The translations under genes and the position numbers were made by a program. A DNA stretch of 64,000 nucleotides from Hexactinellida sp. DTS-2022. Taxonomy: Eukaryota; Porifera; Hexactinellida. This document shows, one piece after another, positions 22,836 to 34,229 of this stretch. Where the stretch lies: positions 1,860,001 through 1,924,000 of the forward strand of contig JAPNXP010000013.1 of assembly GCA_028753945.1 (NCBI GenBank), given 5' to 3'. The notes under the pieces are model-generated. The model did not search any database, was not told where the DNA came from, and saw only the letters and a list, made by a program, of their open reading frames with translations. How positions within the stretch are numbered: the stretch's first letter is position 1; each line of letters opens with the position of its first letter.

Positions 22836-25110
22836 CTCCTTACATATGACTTCCTATATGATAATAATACATTTCCTGTGTCTAGAATTAGCGGATTTCG
22901 AGATATCAATAAGTACACAATGGACCCAAGTTCCAGGACCCGAGCTGGCAGCCTACAGTCTTTTATTAAAGTACGTAGTCTATGATAGAAACAAATGCAA
23001 TTATACAAAGATGGCCCCAGCAGTCTTATCATCCAGCCTATATGCCCTACAATCTCCAAAACAAGTATACGACCGTGCTAAATATGCGTACTTAAATATT
23101 TATTGACGTTTACATTAAAATTTCTTCACCTATGATATAAATAACATCATCAACATGATTAGTAAATTAATGATTAAATCTTAACTATTTACAGATTATA
23201 ATTTCTGTAAATCAATTGAGTCTAGTTGTGATATTAATACACTTAATAAAAAATCCTGTTTCGTAGTTTATATTTGTGAGTGTTCTGTCGCGAAAGTACC
23301 AAGACTAAAAATTTAAACTTGATCTAAGTGATTCTTTTGATTCACGAAGCATTAACTTTAGGGTTCTTCTTATGAAAATAATTTAGGATTAGTAGGAATT
23401 CTATTTCCTTTGAATTTGTAACAATTAATTTTAAAAAATCACGTTCAACAATTGGAGCGCCGCTCCGGATCCTGCTGCCGAAATTCAAAGGAGCCCGCTT
23501 CTCAGATCAGATTAAATCCTATAATACTATTTTTTCTGTTTTTGTGTGATTAGATGGCTGTTTGTCACCTGAGATATTGGGAACGGTCATACTATTATTT
23601 CAACTGAATCAATTTATTTGGGTAACATGTTAATGTGAGAATAGAGATTGTAGCATAACTCACTTCTTACGTGTCTCTTTGGTATCGAAATCTCTTTTTA
23701 GAAGTTATTTGTCGCAGAAACTCGTTGCAAATATCAATTTGAGTTGTTCACTCACACCGATGTTAGGTAATTCAAAAGCATCTCGTTCTGTATTAATTTG
23801 TACTTCTTCATTAATCTTTAATTAATATAATTACATTAGTAGCATAAAATTTATTAATACAGTATAAAGGAAGAGAAATGGAGTATTTAACCGTGTTTTT
23901 GTATCGAATGAACCTTCTTTGGTATCTATTGAATCATCTGTAGCACCTGTTACCAATTGTAGGAGGCCAAAGGGTTCAGGACTTCGAACAAACATGAGTT
24001 GGAATGGGTTATAACATGAGGCTTTTTTGTATTCAATTTTAGCTGCAAATACTGCTGGCTTTAGTTTACTTGGTCACTCTGATCTGTATCTCTTGCGTGT
24101 TTCTTTTATTGATTTTGCTAGAGAAATAATGTTAATATATTATTTCATACTTTCCTTTACTTGTTTGATGTTAGTTTCATATTCATATTCAATCTTGGGT
24201 AACTATCCTACCTTATTCTGCTCCTAGTTACACTACTGGATATTACAAAGTTCATAGTGCTATTTCTATATTTCACATTCCTTCAGGACCGCAAGGCATA
24301 GTTCAGAATTGGAAACAGTTTCTGGATAGAGATGGTTTTTATTTCAGAACATATTGATGACCTCACTATTCAACATGGTATTTACCGCTGCTAAGCAGCG
24401 GTAAAAACCAAAGTGCTGATTCCTTCGAAGATGAACAGCGAGAATTTTCGAATCTCCAGATTTGATAAAATAATCGACAAATTTAAATTCCCAAAGTTGG
24501 ATTATTTAGCATCTTGTTACCACATTATATTGTCAATTTGACATTAGAATACACTAGACAGTTCAGTCCAAAATATTATTACTACTGAGAAGTTTATTCA
24601 ACTTAAACTATTATAATCGTGGAATCCATGCGAATTTCAATAAACTGTATGGGTGAATACCGTTAGAAATGATCTTTAATTAATTAATCAACCCTCTTGT
24701 TAGGGAGTTCGTCTCAAGGATCGAAATTTTGCCACTTGTGCTAAACATCCTAGATTTAATTGAATTTCTACTCTAGTTCGTTGGTTAGCCTGGGGAAGCT
24801 TACCAACTAGTTCATAAGAAAATTAACAGTTCAAACCTTCACTAGTTTCACTATTCAAGTATTGCCACTATCTAAACTTCCATAATATGCACCACCGAAT
24901 GTGGATTTTCATTAATATTGCCATCATTTATACAATTGATCTTATTGAATACCAATTGGATTGTCAAAGAGTGGACACTTAACAGTCAAATATTATCAAG
25001 TTGTATAATAGGAATTTTATGTCCGTAAAGATAGGGATTCGTTTTTTGAAATAATCAGCAGCTTCGAAACTCATATGCTGTCGGAAATCCTGTTTATCCC
25101 TAGACTATGC
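22836..25110. repeat. Large ancient inverted repeat, right arm
   Basis: Counterpart of 13320-15510 in reverse order and strand (landmarks listed there). It lies directly beyond the P element and hAT MITE, which together with the Harbinger form the ~7.3-kb loop. The 62-bp GC-rich insertion of the other arm is absent here. Confidence 0.7.
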
Positions 25111-25432
25111 AATGCCCACACAATTATTCTTTAGAGCTAAAAATTAACAAGTAGGTGCTGGGTTACGTATAATTTTCACCCAGGGTCACGATATTTGATC
25201 AAGCTATATAAACACCTATTACTAATTATGATCCATATAATTATGTATACGGTAGTCAACTTGTGAATAAAGTAGGTTTCTATTTGGTATGGTATTTCTA
25301 TACAATGGATCGAAAACAAATTATTAAAAGTAATTAAATGATAATTATGAAATTAACTAAATGCCAATTCATTCACAGATTGTGCAGATCTGCATCAATT
25401 GTTCCTTATTGCAAGTATTAGTGGGTCTCAAC

Positions 25433-25979
25433 CAGGGGTTTATCTTTGTACCTGGTCTGCACTTTAAGGTGTCAGCCAGGAATCAGTTGTGGTCAAAAAG
25501 TGCGTGATTTTCGATTCGATTTAGGTGCCGGATGTAAGGCCAGATTTTCTGGTCCAGAAATACTACGATAAACAACTGTTTGTGCACCATAGCAGTTTAC
25601 CTCCATAAAGTAATGCCGCATCATAAAATTATATTGATTTTGAATTATGGCTAATACCTCTAGAGCATGGTTCCGCAAACTTTCATTTATATCAGGCCAC
25701 ATAATTTTAACAAATTTTTCCTCAGGCCCCAAACAATATCGAGAAATTTTTCGAAATTTATAACAAAACTATTAAGTTGTTGTATTACTAGAACTATACT
25801 AATTTATAAGCAAAAAGTACACACAAATTACAAATTTACATTGGGCTTCAGGCCACACATAAGGTTGTTTCAGGCCGCATGTGGCCTGAAAAACCTAGTT
25901 TGCGGAACCCTGCTCTAGAGTGTCTGAAAACTTTACCTCCATAATAAGGTGCCAGCCACGAAAATCCTAGATAAACCTG
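25433..25979. mobile_element. hAT element with nested MITE
   Basis: Exact 8-bp duplication GTCTCAAC (25425-25432, 25980-25987). Ends CAGGGGTTTATCTTTG and, from the right, CAGGTTTATCTAGGATTTT, with 'ggtgtcagcca / ggtgccagccac' just inside. It lies 166 bp before the PTP acceptor at 26146. It contains a second hAT MITE at 25666-25912. Confidence 0.85.
25666..25912. mobile_element. hAT MITE nested in another, 247 bp
   Basis: Exact 8-bp duplication CTCTAGAG on both sides (25658-25665, 25913-25920). Ends CATGGTTCCGCAAACT and, from the right, CAGGGTTCCGCAAACT. 'caggccacat' units recur inside. Confidence 0.9.
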
Positions 25980-26145
25980 GTCTCAACACATTGAGTTGAC
26001 GATTACATTATGTAATAATATATAATTTGATCTGTGATGAAAGATTTTCTCATGGAAGCAATATCAATAACACAAAAAACATAGTGCCTCCAAGAGAAAA
26101 TGTTGTCATCACATAAGTAATTTATTTATATTATTTATTCTATAG

Positions 26146-26294
26146 CAAAAAGTTTCGGAAATCGACCATTATCTCTATACTGATTGGCTTCAAGATAGTA
26201 CTCCTGGTAGTTATTCTAGTTTTGCCCTTTTTGTTTATGGACTCGCTCGTAATAGTCAATATGGTATGAAGGACACTATTTTAGTCCATTGCAG
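26146..26294 (+). CDS. PTP-domain exon (WPD-loop to VHC)
   Basis: The exon is 149 bp, phase 0 in and phase 2 out (ends in AG before donor GTATTT). The acceptor is TTTATTCTATAG. It encodes QKVSEIDHYLYTDWLQDSTP, then SFALFVYGLA and DTILVHC. In PTPs this is 'V.qfhy..WPD.g.P', an amphipathic helix, and 'PivVHCSAG.GR'. The split codon AG|N would give Ser after HC if the next exon starts with C or T. The catalytic Cys is present. The WPD motif is altered: W is followed by Leu-Gln-Asp, so the general-acid position is Gln, as in degenerate D2 or pseudophosphatase domains. The next exon (AGxGR) was not found downstream to 64000, so that intron is at least 37 kb or the gene model ends differently. Confidence 0.78.
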
Positions 26295-26457
26295 GTATTT
26301 TGCCTAAATTTTGTTTTTCATAATTCTAATTACATTTGGAGAATATGTTAATGATATATTATATTTGTAATTAATGATTGTAGAATAACAGTTTATTCTA
26401 TTTTAACACCGATTTGTATTGTGAGAGTTATTAAGTATCCACACAAGATGTTCCATT

Positions 26458-27332
26458 AAGGAGTCATAAAGTTAAATATGGCCAGTTTCTATAGAACGTC
26501 TCTGCAAAGTAAATCAGAACACTCCAATTTTTTTATGGACGTTACCCATAAAAAGTCATTTAGAATTTACTCTATAAGATTGTATGGTATGTTCTTGTCA
26601 GGATAGATCCAAACGTCGTAAATCCAAAACCTGCAGGGGGAAGAAAATGGACCATAATCTAATAGTCCGTAAAATTCTATCATATTGCTTAGCAAATTTG
26701 GATTTAGACCTATTAGAATGACTCTAAACAGTTGAGATACTAAAATTCATATTTCTGCAAATTTAATTTTTTGACCATATATGGTCATATGGATGCGCCA
26801 CTTTTGATGACGGAGCACTTAATTATCTCACGAATGAGAAATCGTTGCGACTAGCTCTAACCATGTAACGATGTCAATTAATCAATACAAATTCACTGGG
26901 CAACAAATTGGGACTACATGCCATGTAGTTTTACATTCTATGATTTTGTATACCATATATGGATGTGTCATGTGGCACAATTTGATGACGTAAGCAAAAA
27001 TAAAATCTTCGTTAGAGCTTAGTTCTAACTTCCGGACACTAACAGCGGCATATTTTAGACTTCTACCCCAGGATTATGATTGTATAACAAAGGTATTTAG
27101 ACCCGTTATAAATGACCGGTGCCACGTGGTTAAGTGTCCTTTTGTCCGAATTTTCAGGCGGATTTTGGGACGTTTTGCACTTTCTGACAAGAATATACAT
27201 TAGAATCTTCTAGAAAAAAATTTGATGACTTTTTATGTGCTTCCAGTCTTGCGGATATAAATTTGGAGTGTTCTGATTAACTTTGCAGAGACGTTCTATA
27301 GAAACTGGCCATATTTAACTTCCTGACTCCTT
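26458..27332. mobile_element. TIR element, ~875 bp, non-coding
   Basis: Left 'AAGGAGTCATAAAGTTAAAT' then 'atggccagtttctatagaacg' is mirrored at 27270-27332 with a few differences. A further inverted pair ('tgttcttgtcagga' at 26592 and 'tctgacaagaata' at 27182) shows the arms extend about 150 bp. 'ccatatatgg' blocks lie inside. No clear target duplication. Confidence 0.7.
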
Positions 27333-27716
27333 GAAGGAAAATATTTTGATATTTACCTGAGATGTTATTGCAATGGATTAGCACCTCAGTCTATTGCTTA
27401 ATCAAAAATATTATTTATTTGAATTTATTTACAATTTCTTTCTTTCTATTTCCTTGTTAGAATAAATTAAGTATATAACCGCAAAAATATTCCAATATCC
27501 CATTTAATATGGAAGTAATTGTATCAGAAAGTATATTTAGAGTGAAATTAAAATTAAAATTAAAATTAAATATTGATCGAAGTTTATTAAAGTGTTAACG
27601 AAGTCCTTGAATTTTAAGTCATAGTTACTTTTATGGTATGTCCGTATTTGTTGGTTGTATTATACTTCTATGAAGTTCAAAACAAATATTTTTCATGTTT
27701 ATATTGATATAGGTTT

Positions 27717-27811
27717 GATATATATGTTGCAGTGTATTAGTACACACCAAACTTAAATGGTGTGTACGCGTACTCACTAAGTTCTCTAATACACTGCAAC
27801 ATATATACACA
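27717..27811. repeat. Short palindrome with ATGTTGCAGTGTATTAG arms
   Basis: TATATGTTGCAGTGTATTAG and its complement (ending near 27810) enclose about 50 bp with an inner 'gtacacacca..tggtgtgtac' hairpin. One arm also occurs near 54246. Probably a miniature foldback element. Confidence 0.6.
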
Positions 27812-27978
27812 ACTGCCACTTTCAAACCTTGAATTTGACTGCATCTCGAAAACTATCCCACCCTACACATATAATCTTTACCACATACATTAGATTTTGG
27901 TGTAAATGCGTGCTAGTTTCAGGATAGTACTATAAATTATAGATATCTTCCACTTAGTACAAAATACAACGTAGACAA

Positions 27979-28249
27979 CAGGGTCGTGCCACTAATGCAA
28001 ACTGACCAGGTCAAACCTGGGCAAATTTTTTCCAGACCAGGTTCGGACTAAGTTGCTGAGTTTCAAAACAATTATACTATAAGATAATATTTTAGACTAT
28101 ATAATTTTCTTTCGAAAACTCAAATAAAGGAAACCATGATATCAAGATTTTAACTAGTTAATAATATAAATATTTTTTGACAATGGCTAGTCTAGCTTAC
28201 TTTAGTTAAGTTTGACCTGGGCAGGTATTAATAGGCTAGCACGGCCCTG
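27979..28249. mobile_element. hAT-like MITE, 271 bp
   Basis: Ends CAGGGTCGTGCCA and, from the right, CAGGGCCGTGCTAGCCTA, then inner 'aggtcaaacctgggca / tttgacctgggcaggt'. No matching 8-bp flanks were found, so either the duplication decayed or one end is misplaced. Confidence 0.65.
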
Positions 28250-28497
28250 CACAAGCCATTAAATTGATATCTTAAGTCCAATGTTTTCGATCCTGGTATC
28301 GTAACCACAATCGGGTCGCAACTATATCTCAGCGTTACCATGCGTTTGACAAATAATTATTTCAATAGTTCTGGTTTACAAATTGAAAATGTGGAACCTG
28401 ATATCGATAGGCTCTCTCGAAAATATAGCAACATTTGCATTTAAAATTTACATATACCATTAAATTATTTATCATATAGCTCTAGCTCTCGTGATCT

Positions 28498-29130
28498 ATA
28501 TACCGCGGATAGTCGTCGGGATCAATTAGTCCTGGCGTATGGATCAATAATCATAAAGTATATCATAAATTGGCTTTTCCTATCTACTCCAAAAATCCGC
28601 AGAAAGATATATCTAGCTTGTATTATCATCATGGTGGCTGTTCGCGGGGTTAGTACTTCTCCATTCAGGTTTTGGAGCATTGGCTCTCCTACTACATCGT
28701 TACTTTGAAGGACAGTCGCGGATTTCACCATAGCGGATAATGGTGTTCCATCTGTATTCCAGGAGAATTTATGTTCAACTGTATTAAGTTTCCCACAAAA
28801 TACATTTAGGGCATTTTATATAGTTGCCAGCCATATCAAATACAGTGTGTTTCACGAAATCTTTTTTTTAGGTTGTGTGAAACCTAGTCTTTCAAGCAGT
28901 TTAGTGGAGAACCAGTTTGCGGGTCATTTTTGAGCTGCAAGCTCCATGGCAAGTTTGTAAAAAGATGTGTAGCCAATTGCAGCTTTAATTTACATTTTGG
29001 TGCCATTTTGGTGAATTCTCTTGAATTTTTTTTCTTGGTGTGATGTGTAGATGTGCTCAAAGGAAGGTGTTGTTGTAACAAGGATTGTAAATCACCAGCA
29101 TTGCATAGATATTGTCTCATCGTTCAGTAT
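28498..29130 (-). pseudogene. Unidentified coding-like fragment
   Basis: The minus strand has a 69-codon stretch (VLQSNDVVGEPMLQNLNGEV, then LTPRTATM) extended upstream through SWNTDGTPLSAM, and a 78-codon stretch at 28884-29120. Amino-acid composition looks coding, and the 'NTDGTPL' type motif occurs in some transposase-like proteins, but I cannot assign a family. No splice signals were confirmed. It adjoins the Helitron-like palindrome at 29215. Confidence 0.3.
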
Positions 29131-29214
29131 GCCACGTGTACCCTTAGTTTTTAAATTTTGTGAATTTTCCTTCGGGATAATGAAGGCATAGTAACCACTG
29201 CAAGCAAGGTTTTT

Positions 29215-30500
29215 GGTTCCAGCCATAGACTCCTTTAGATAAGGAATGGAACGTCGCGATCTCAGGGTTTTTAACTTGAGTGTGAGAGGCTCCAATTATA
29301 AAAATTGAAAAAGCATTAGGTTTCCGGTTTCCAAGTGTGATTTTTGGCATATAGGGGTAACCTTTGGCACCCGTCAACAATTTGAGTTTTTCACTCAAAG
29401 TTTCTCACACCTCGACAAGTTATGACGTCATCGTCACATTTCGAGAACCCTGAAAAGTCACTTAATCGCACATAATTCCGCACTCTAAGGGATAAAAATC
29501 TGAAAATTTCATCGAACATGGACATTAATGATGCGGACTCTTTGGTCACACCAGATTGCCAATATGCTTGCTCATTATCACATGGTGACGTAATCACTAA
29601 AATTTCACATTTTAAAAATTGACTGTTTAGGCCTGTTGTATGACGGTTTACTTACCATGACAGTTTACTCACCTCTATTACTATAACAATAATTAACCAT
29701 GGATACTTTTTATCCATGACGGTTTACTTACCGTCTTTGCTATATGGCTTCAGACTTTATACTTCCTATTACGCATTAGCACTTATAAGGATTCACATCT
29801 CAAATTCTAATTGGAAAAAGTCATTATGGCCCAAAATATCTAATGCTAATATGGAAATTATTAAATGCTATGTTGATGCAATGGCAAATTATAAAATATG
29901 CGGTTGGTGTGTGGTTGGGTTCTGCCGCGAATCACGATAGTATCTATATACATTGATGCTACAGTATATCTATATAGACTAGGGCGCCTCGCTTTCTGGG
30001 TCGCTTTGTGGCAGAACCCAACCACACACCAACCGATTTGCGGTTGGTGTGTTGTTTATACACTTCTAACATTTATTATAAAGCGTAAATAGGCCTAAAC
30101 AATCAATTTTTTAAATGCGAAATTTTACTGATTACGTCACCTTGTGATTATGAGTAAGCATATTGGCAATCTGGTGTGACCAAAGTGTCCGTATCATTAA
30201 TATCCATGTTCGATGAAATTTTCAGATTTTTATTCCTTAGAGTGCGGAATCATGTGCGATTAAGTGACTTTTCAGGGTTCTCGAAATGTGACAATGACGT
30301 CATAACTTGTCGAGGTATGAGAAATTTTGAGGGAAAACCTCAAATTGTTGACGGGTTCCAAAGGTTACCCCTATATGCCAAAAATCACATTTGGAAACCG
30401 GAAACCTAAAGCATTTTAATTTAAATAAATGGAGCCTCTCAGACTCAAGTTAAAAACCCCGAGATCGCGACGTTCCAGTCCTTATCTAAAGGAGTCTATG
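29215..30500. mobile_element. Two Helitron-like copies tail to tail (430-bp-arm palindrome)
   Basis: A + strand copy (about 29215-29940) and a minus copy (30500-29979) face each other with their 3' ends inward. Each has the family body ('ttatgacgtcat', 'gacgtaatcactaaaatttc'), the hairpin GCGGTTGGTGTGTGGTTGGG and, in the minus copy, CTAG at 29979-29982. The arms also share about 115 bp beyond the body ('ccatagactcctttagataa', 'cgtcgcgatctc') absent from 11006 and 47212. The central 40 bp between the tails is unrelated. A 'gacggtttac' repeat lies at 29643-29735 inside the + copy. Confidence 0.65.
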
Positions 30501-31016
30501 GTTCAAGTACATTTGTTTTGGGTATGGCGTTTATGAGTAAAGAATTTATATACAAATTCCCTACCTGCTATTCAATATGGAACCTCGTTCGGGGTATTGA
30601 GCTTAAATGAGCAGTTTGGAGTGGGAACTAAATTCAAGAATATGAGAAATAACCTTGGCGTTACAAATTGTACAGAGACCAGTCCTTGTGGTCAGTAGCT
30701 AAAGCAATAATTATCGTCCCATTCTCTTACATGGACTGGGCCTGTTTTCATTTAATATAAATATTGTCCCAAAATATTTGTCAAAATTTGTAACATTGAT
30801 AATGTCTCTATTTTGTATAGGATTTATAAACTCGTTAGTCTAAATTGACTCATTATAGATTGCGACATTCTTACTACCAAACGGTAAAATACCGTTATTG
30901 TATATTTCATAAACTGGGCCATGGGTTTAACTTTGTCACACTTTTTAATCTAGCAAAGCTAATGCATTCAAATATTCACAATACTATTTTTTCCCAATTT
31001 TTGAACCTTATACATA

Positions 31017-31505
31017 GTACCCCTGGTATAAACGAGGTCTGGACCATTATAGTCGGGTCAAAATATAAAGCAAATACCCGCAACCCCAAAAAAATTGCAA
31101 GAAATTGTTTTATTACATTTTTCCGTAGTATCATGTATGGAGAATAACATACTAAAAGTCTAGCAAATCGGACTTCCAAAAGTATAAAAAATGGGGTCCA
31201 AAAGTTTATGTCCGGTCGAAAATCGCCGGTTTTGTGTATCCACGTTAGCCAATTTCAATCCATTAAAAACAACCCATTGTTGTCATATTCGTACTCAGCA
31301 TCAAATTTCCGGCAATTTAATATATATTTTGACCAATTTTTTCTTGAATCCTACCTAACAACGTCCTGGTAGGTGAAAATTTATGATCTCCATTTTGGTA
31401 GAAACCATATCGAGTGACCCCTTGTTTTTCTCGGCTATGCTTACTGAGTACGAATTAGCTAATATAAATACTCAAACGGTTTAATTTGGAAATATTATAG
31501 TTTAC
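31017..31505. repeat. Left inverted terminal repeat of the 5.5-kb transposon
   Basis: Matches 36058-36552 in reverse complement. Shared blocks, outside to inside: GTACCCCTGG / GTATCCTTGG, 'atagtcgggtca', 'aaaaaaattgcaagaaattg', 'catactaaaagtctagc', 'cgaaaatcgccggttttgtg', 'ccttgtttttctcggctatg', 'actgagtacgaattagctaa' and 'aaatattatagttta'. The 40 outermost bases keep equal spacing but have diverged, so the exact tip is uncertain by tens of bases. Confidence 0.8.
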
Positions 31506-31644
31506 GGATGGGGGATATTAAATTCTTCATTAAATGGAAATAAATAATAAAACTCGTTATATTTTGTATTGTTTTTCCAATTTTGTCTAAAAAATTATTT
31601 CCAAATAATTTACTAATATTTGTATCAGCATATTAGATATTGAT

Positions 31645-32826
31645 ATGAGCGCGAGCCAAGAAATTTGCCCTTTGTGTGAGAATGAGGTAGAAGGATACGC
31701 AAGAGTGGTCATTGGTGAGAAAGGGGCAGAAGGCATCAACAGGGCAAGCATTGAGAGAGGTGACACCATCGTGGTAATAGCGGGGACAGGCGTTCACAAG
31801 TTATGTCGGAAAAATTATGTCAACAACACATACATCGAGTTATATAAGAAGAATGCCAATCTAAGACCACCAAAGCAATTAAAAAGAAGTGCACGTGTTT
31901 CCACAGGACCATATGATAGTAAGATAGACTGTCTGTTCTGTGGAAATGAAGTAGTGAAGAGCACTATTAGTGCGAATTATGACGACTTTAGCTATGTCAA
32001 AACTGATTCATTCGTGCAGTCGATTTTGTCACATTGTAAACAACGAAATGATGAATGGGGCTTTACTGTGCTAGGGCGAATCGAGTACTTTGGGAGAGAC
32101 ATGCACGCTGCTGATAGTTTGTACCATCGTTCATGTGATATACATTTTCGAACAACCCGGGATATTCCTATACAGCACAAAGCAGACGACCCTATTCACA
32201 AGAAACAAAGGAAGATTGGGAGGCCAAAGGACAGTGACCAAGATCTAGCCTTCCGAAGAATGTGCTCCTTCTTTGAGGAAAATGATGAAGAACAATTGAC
32301 AATCACCTGTCTTTCGAGTAAGATGAAAGAGTATCTGAAAGAACGAGATTGTGTTGCCTATGGTCATCAGTATCTGAAGTCGATACTGTTGGAACATTAT
32401 GGGGAGTCTATATTCATTGCCGAGGGTGAAGGATTGCATGATATTGTAACATTCCGCGAGAAGACTAATCAAATCCTGAGAGAATACTTCAGCATGCCAA
32501 TAGTGGATGATGAGGAATCCCAGAAGAGACTCATCATAGAGACTGCAGCCAGACTTGTCAAGAGTGACCTCAAGTCGAAGAACTCCCCTATTACTGATGA
32601 GTATCCAAAAACTTCTGAACTTGAGATACAGTCAGCCTTAGAGTATGTTCCAACGAGCTTGCGTTATTTTCTCCTATGTATCCTTGTTGGAAAGGACACT
32701 CGCCGGAAAGTAGCAAGCATTGGACATTCAATTGTCCAAGCAGCACGTCCCAGAGTTTTGATTGCCCCATTACAGCTTGGCTTAGCTGTCCAGATGCACC
32801 ATCATTTCAGGTCACGTTTTTGGTAG
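31645..32826 (+). CDS. Transposon ORF 1: paired C2HC-type zinc fingers
   Basis: 393 codons from MSASQEICPLCENEVEGYAR. Two similar fingers: C8-C11 with H51-C54 (VHKLCRKNYVN), and C96-C99 with H161-C164 (YHRSCDIHF). Each has a CxxC knuckle and a helix-borne HxxC, as expected for DNA binding at transposon ends. A basic linker (KKQRKIGRPKDSD, AT-hook-like GRP) follows, then a helical region. The start is the first Met after the left repeat, 140 bp inside it. The ORF stops at 32826, but coding resemblance continues without a gap in the next frame (LVDSLSAMGFCSSY), a one-base frame change at a run of five T. The C-terminal 5-6 residues of this frame are therefore probably not native. Nuclear role inferred. 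Confidence 0.75.
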   Translation: MSASQEICPLCENEVEGYARVVIGEKGAEGINRASIERGDTIVVIAGTGVHKLCRKNYVNNTYIELYKKNANLRPPKQLKRSARVSTGPYDSKIDCLFCGNEVVKSTISANYDDFSYVKTDSFVQSILSHCKQRNDEWGFTVLGRIEYFGRDMHAADSLYHRSCDIHFRTTRDIPIQHKADDPIHKKQRKIGRPKDSDQDLAFRRMCSFFEENDEEQLTITCLSSKMKEYLKERDCVAYGHQYLKSILLEHYGESIFIAEGEGLHDIVTFREKTNQILREYFSMPIVDDEESQKRLIIETAARLVKSDLKSKNSPITDEYPKTSELEIQSALEYVPTSLRYFLLCILVGKDTRRKVASIGHSIVQAARPRVLIAPLQLGLAVQMHHHFRSRFW

Positions 32827-34229
32827 ATAGCCTCTCAGCCATGGGCTTTTGCTCCTCATATTCTGAGGTTCAGAGATTCGAGGAAAATGCTGCGGCTTCC
32901 GTTGCACCAGATGTACTAGGTGGTGATAGTAACAGACTAGATATGACGCTGTTGTTTGTGGCCGACAACGTAGATCATAACATTGTTACCTTGGATGGAA
33001 AGGAAACATTCCACGGCATGGGGATGATGGCAGCCATAACACCAGGAAAGCAAGTCTGTCAGTCTATATTCATACGAAAGCTTTCGAATTTACATATAGC
33101 TGACCTGACCAAAGTTGATGTTAAACAATACCGGTTCTCGGCACACTTGCGTCGCAGCATTAAATTCCAGCCATTGTCATTCCTTGAAGCTGCTGATCAC
33201 AGGATAGATATACTGTGGGAAATGTCCTTCCGATTCAAACAATCTGTACCGAATTGGCAGGGAATGATGCACGTTTTGCACAAGGACTGTAAGCACCCAG
33301 GACAATCCTCTGTGATATTCTTACCAATGATTGATATGTACCCCGGGGACAAGACATGTATCTTCTCAACACTTGAGTATCTGTGCAAGCTCGCTTTCGA
33401 GCACAAAAGCCCAGCAATTGTCACATTCGACCAACCGCTTTACTGGAAAGCTTCACAAATAAAACAAGAGGTACCAGATGACAGTCCAGTTCGAGGCGTT
33501 GTGTTGCTACTGGGAAGCTTTCACACTTTCATGAACCTTCTTGGGGCCATAGGAACACTAATGGATGGTAGTGGAATCAAAGAGATTCTTGGGGCCATTT
33601 ACGGTGATAACGCAGTATTACACATGATGAGCGGAAAGGCAGTTCAACGGGCATTCCGTGGACATCTCCTTATTGATCAGTGTCTTACTCAACAAGTTGC
33701 AGACGAAGTAATCACTGACCAGCCTGCATTTAAAAACCTATTGCAGGAACTAGAGAAGTTATATACTAAAACATTGATGGGTGAGTCTGACTTCAATTCA
33801 CACATCCAATCCGAGTGCTTAAAGGAAACGATCCGCGTGTTGTCCACCAAAACACATGAACTATCCGCTCGATCTGAAACAAGCAAGCTGTGGCTAAGTT
33901 ATAAGCAAATGGTAGGAGTTGCCCGGGAGCTGATTGAAGCAGATCGTACAGGCTCTTGGAAAATGCACCTTCATGCATTGTCGGCCTGTTTACCCATATT
34001 TGCAGCAGCTGGACATGCAAATTATCTGAAAACTGCCTACCTCTACCTCCAGACTATGAATGAACTAGAAAACGAAAACCCGTCTGTATTCCATAAGTTC
34101 TCGAATCGCTTCCACGTAATCAGACGTAGTGACCAGTATTGGGCAGGCCTCGGTTGCGATCTGGTCATCGAGCAATCTCTTATGCGGTCGATTAAAAGTA
34201 TAGGGGGCTCACTCGAGGAAGCGGAATGA
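32812..34229 (+). CDS. Transposon ORF 2: RNase H/DDE-like transposase region
   Basis: The open frame begins at 32676, but its first ~45 codons overlap ORF 1 and are low-quality; the believable part starts near 32812 (TFLVDSLSAMGF). Candidate acidic motifs: LLFVADNVDHN (about 32961), TFDQPLYWKA (33422) and DLVIEQSLMR (34160), giving a D-D-E-like order. Other striking blocks are TFHGMGMMAAITPGK and LLLGSFHTFMNLLGAIGTLM, followed by HMMSGKAVQRAFRGHLLID, a conserved-looking helical insert. The DDE assignment rests on motif spacing only and is an inference. It ends with SIGGSLEEAE and stop TGA overlapping the ATG of ORF 3 (ATGA). The frame change coincides with a run of five G at 34203-34207. Confidence 0.65.

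Larger units (their letters stand above)
8025..26145 (+). other. 18.1-kb PTP intron filled with transposable elements
   Basis: Bounded by GTAAGA at the 5' side and CTATAG at the 3' side, both phase 0. The interior holds at least ten separately bounded mobile elements listed individually here. Stretches not listed (for example 8700-9350, 11510-12020, 12540-13320, 15510-15850, 18940-19120, 23070-24020) show nothing I recognise. Confidence 0.65.

Noticed and set aside
32676-32812. N-terminus of the 517-codon ORF from its first Met
   Set aside because: This part overlaps ORF 1, has shadow-like composition and precedes the point where coding resemblance enters this frame.
32805-32830. Programmed -1 frameshift between ORF 1 and ORF 2
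   Set aside because: The site has only five T and no X XXY YYZ heptamer; a simple indel or base-call error is more likely.
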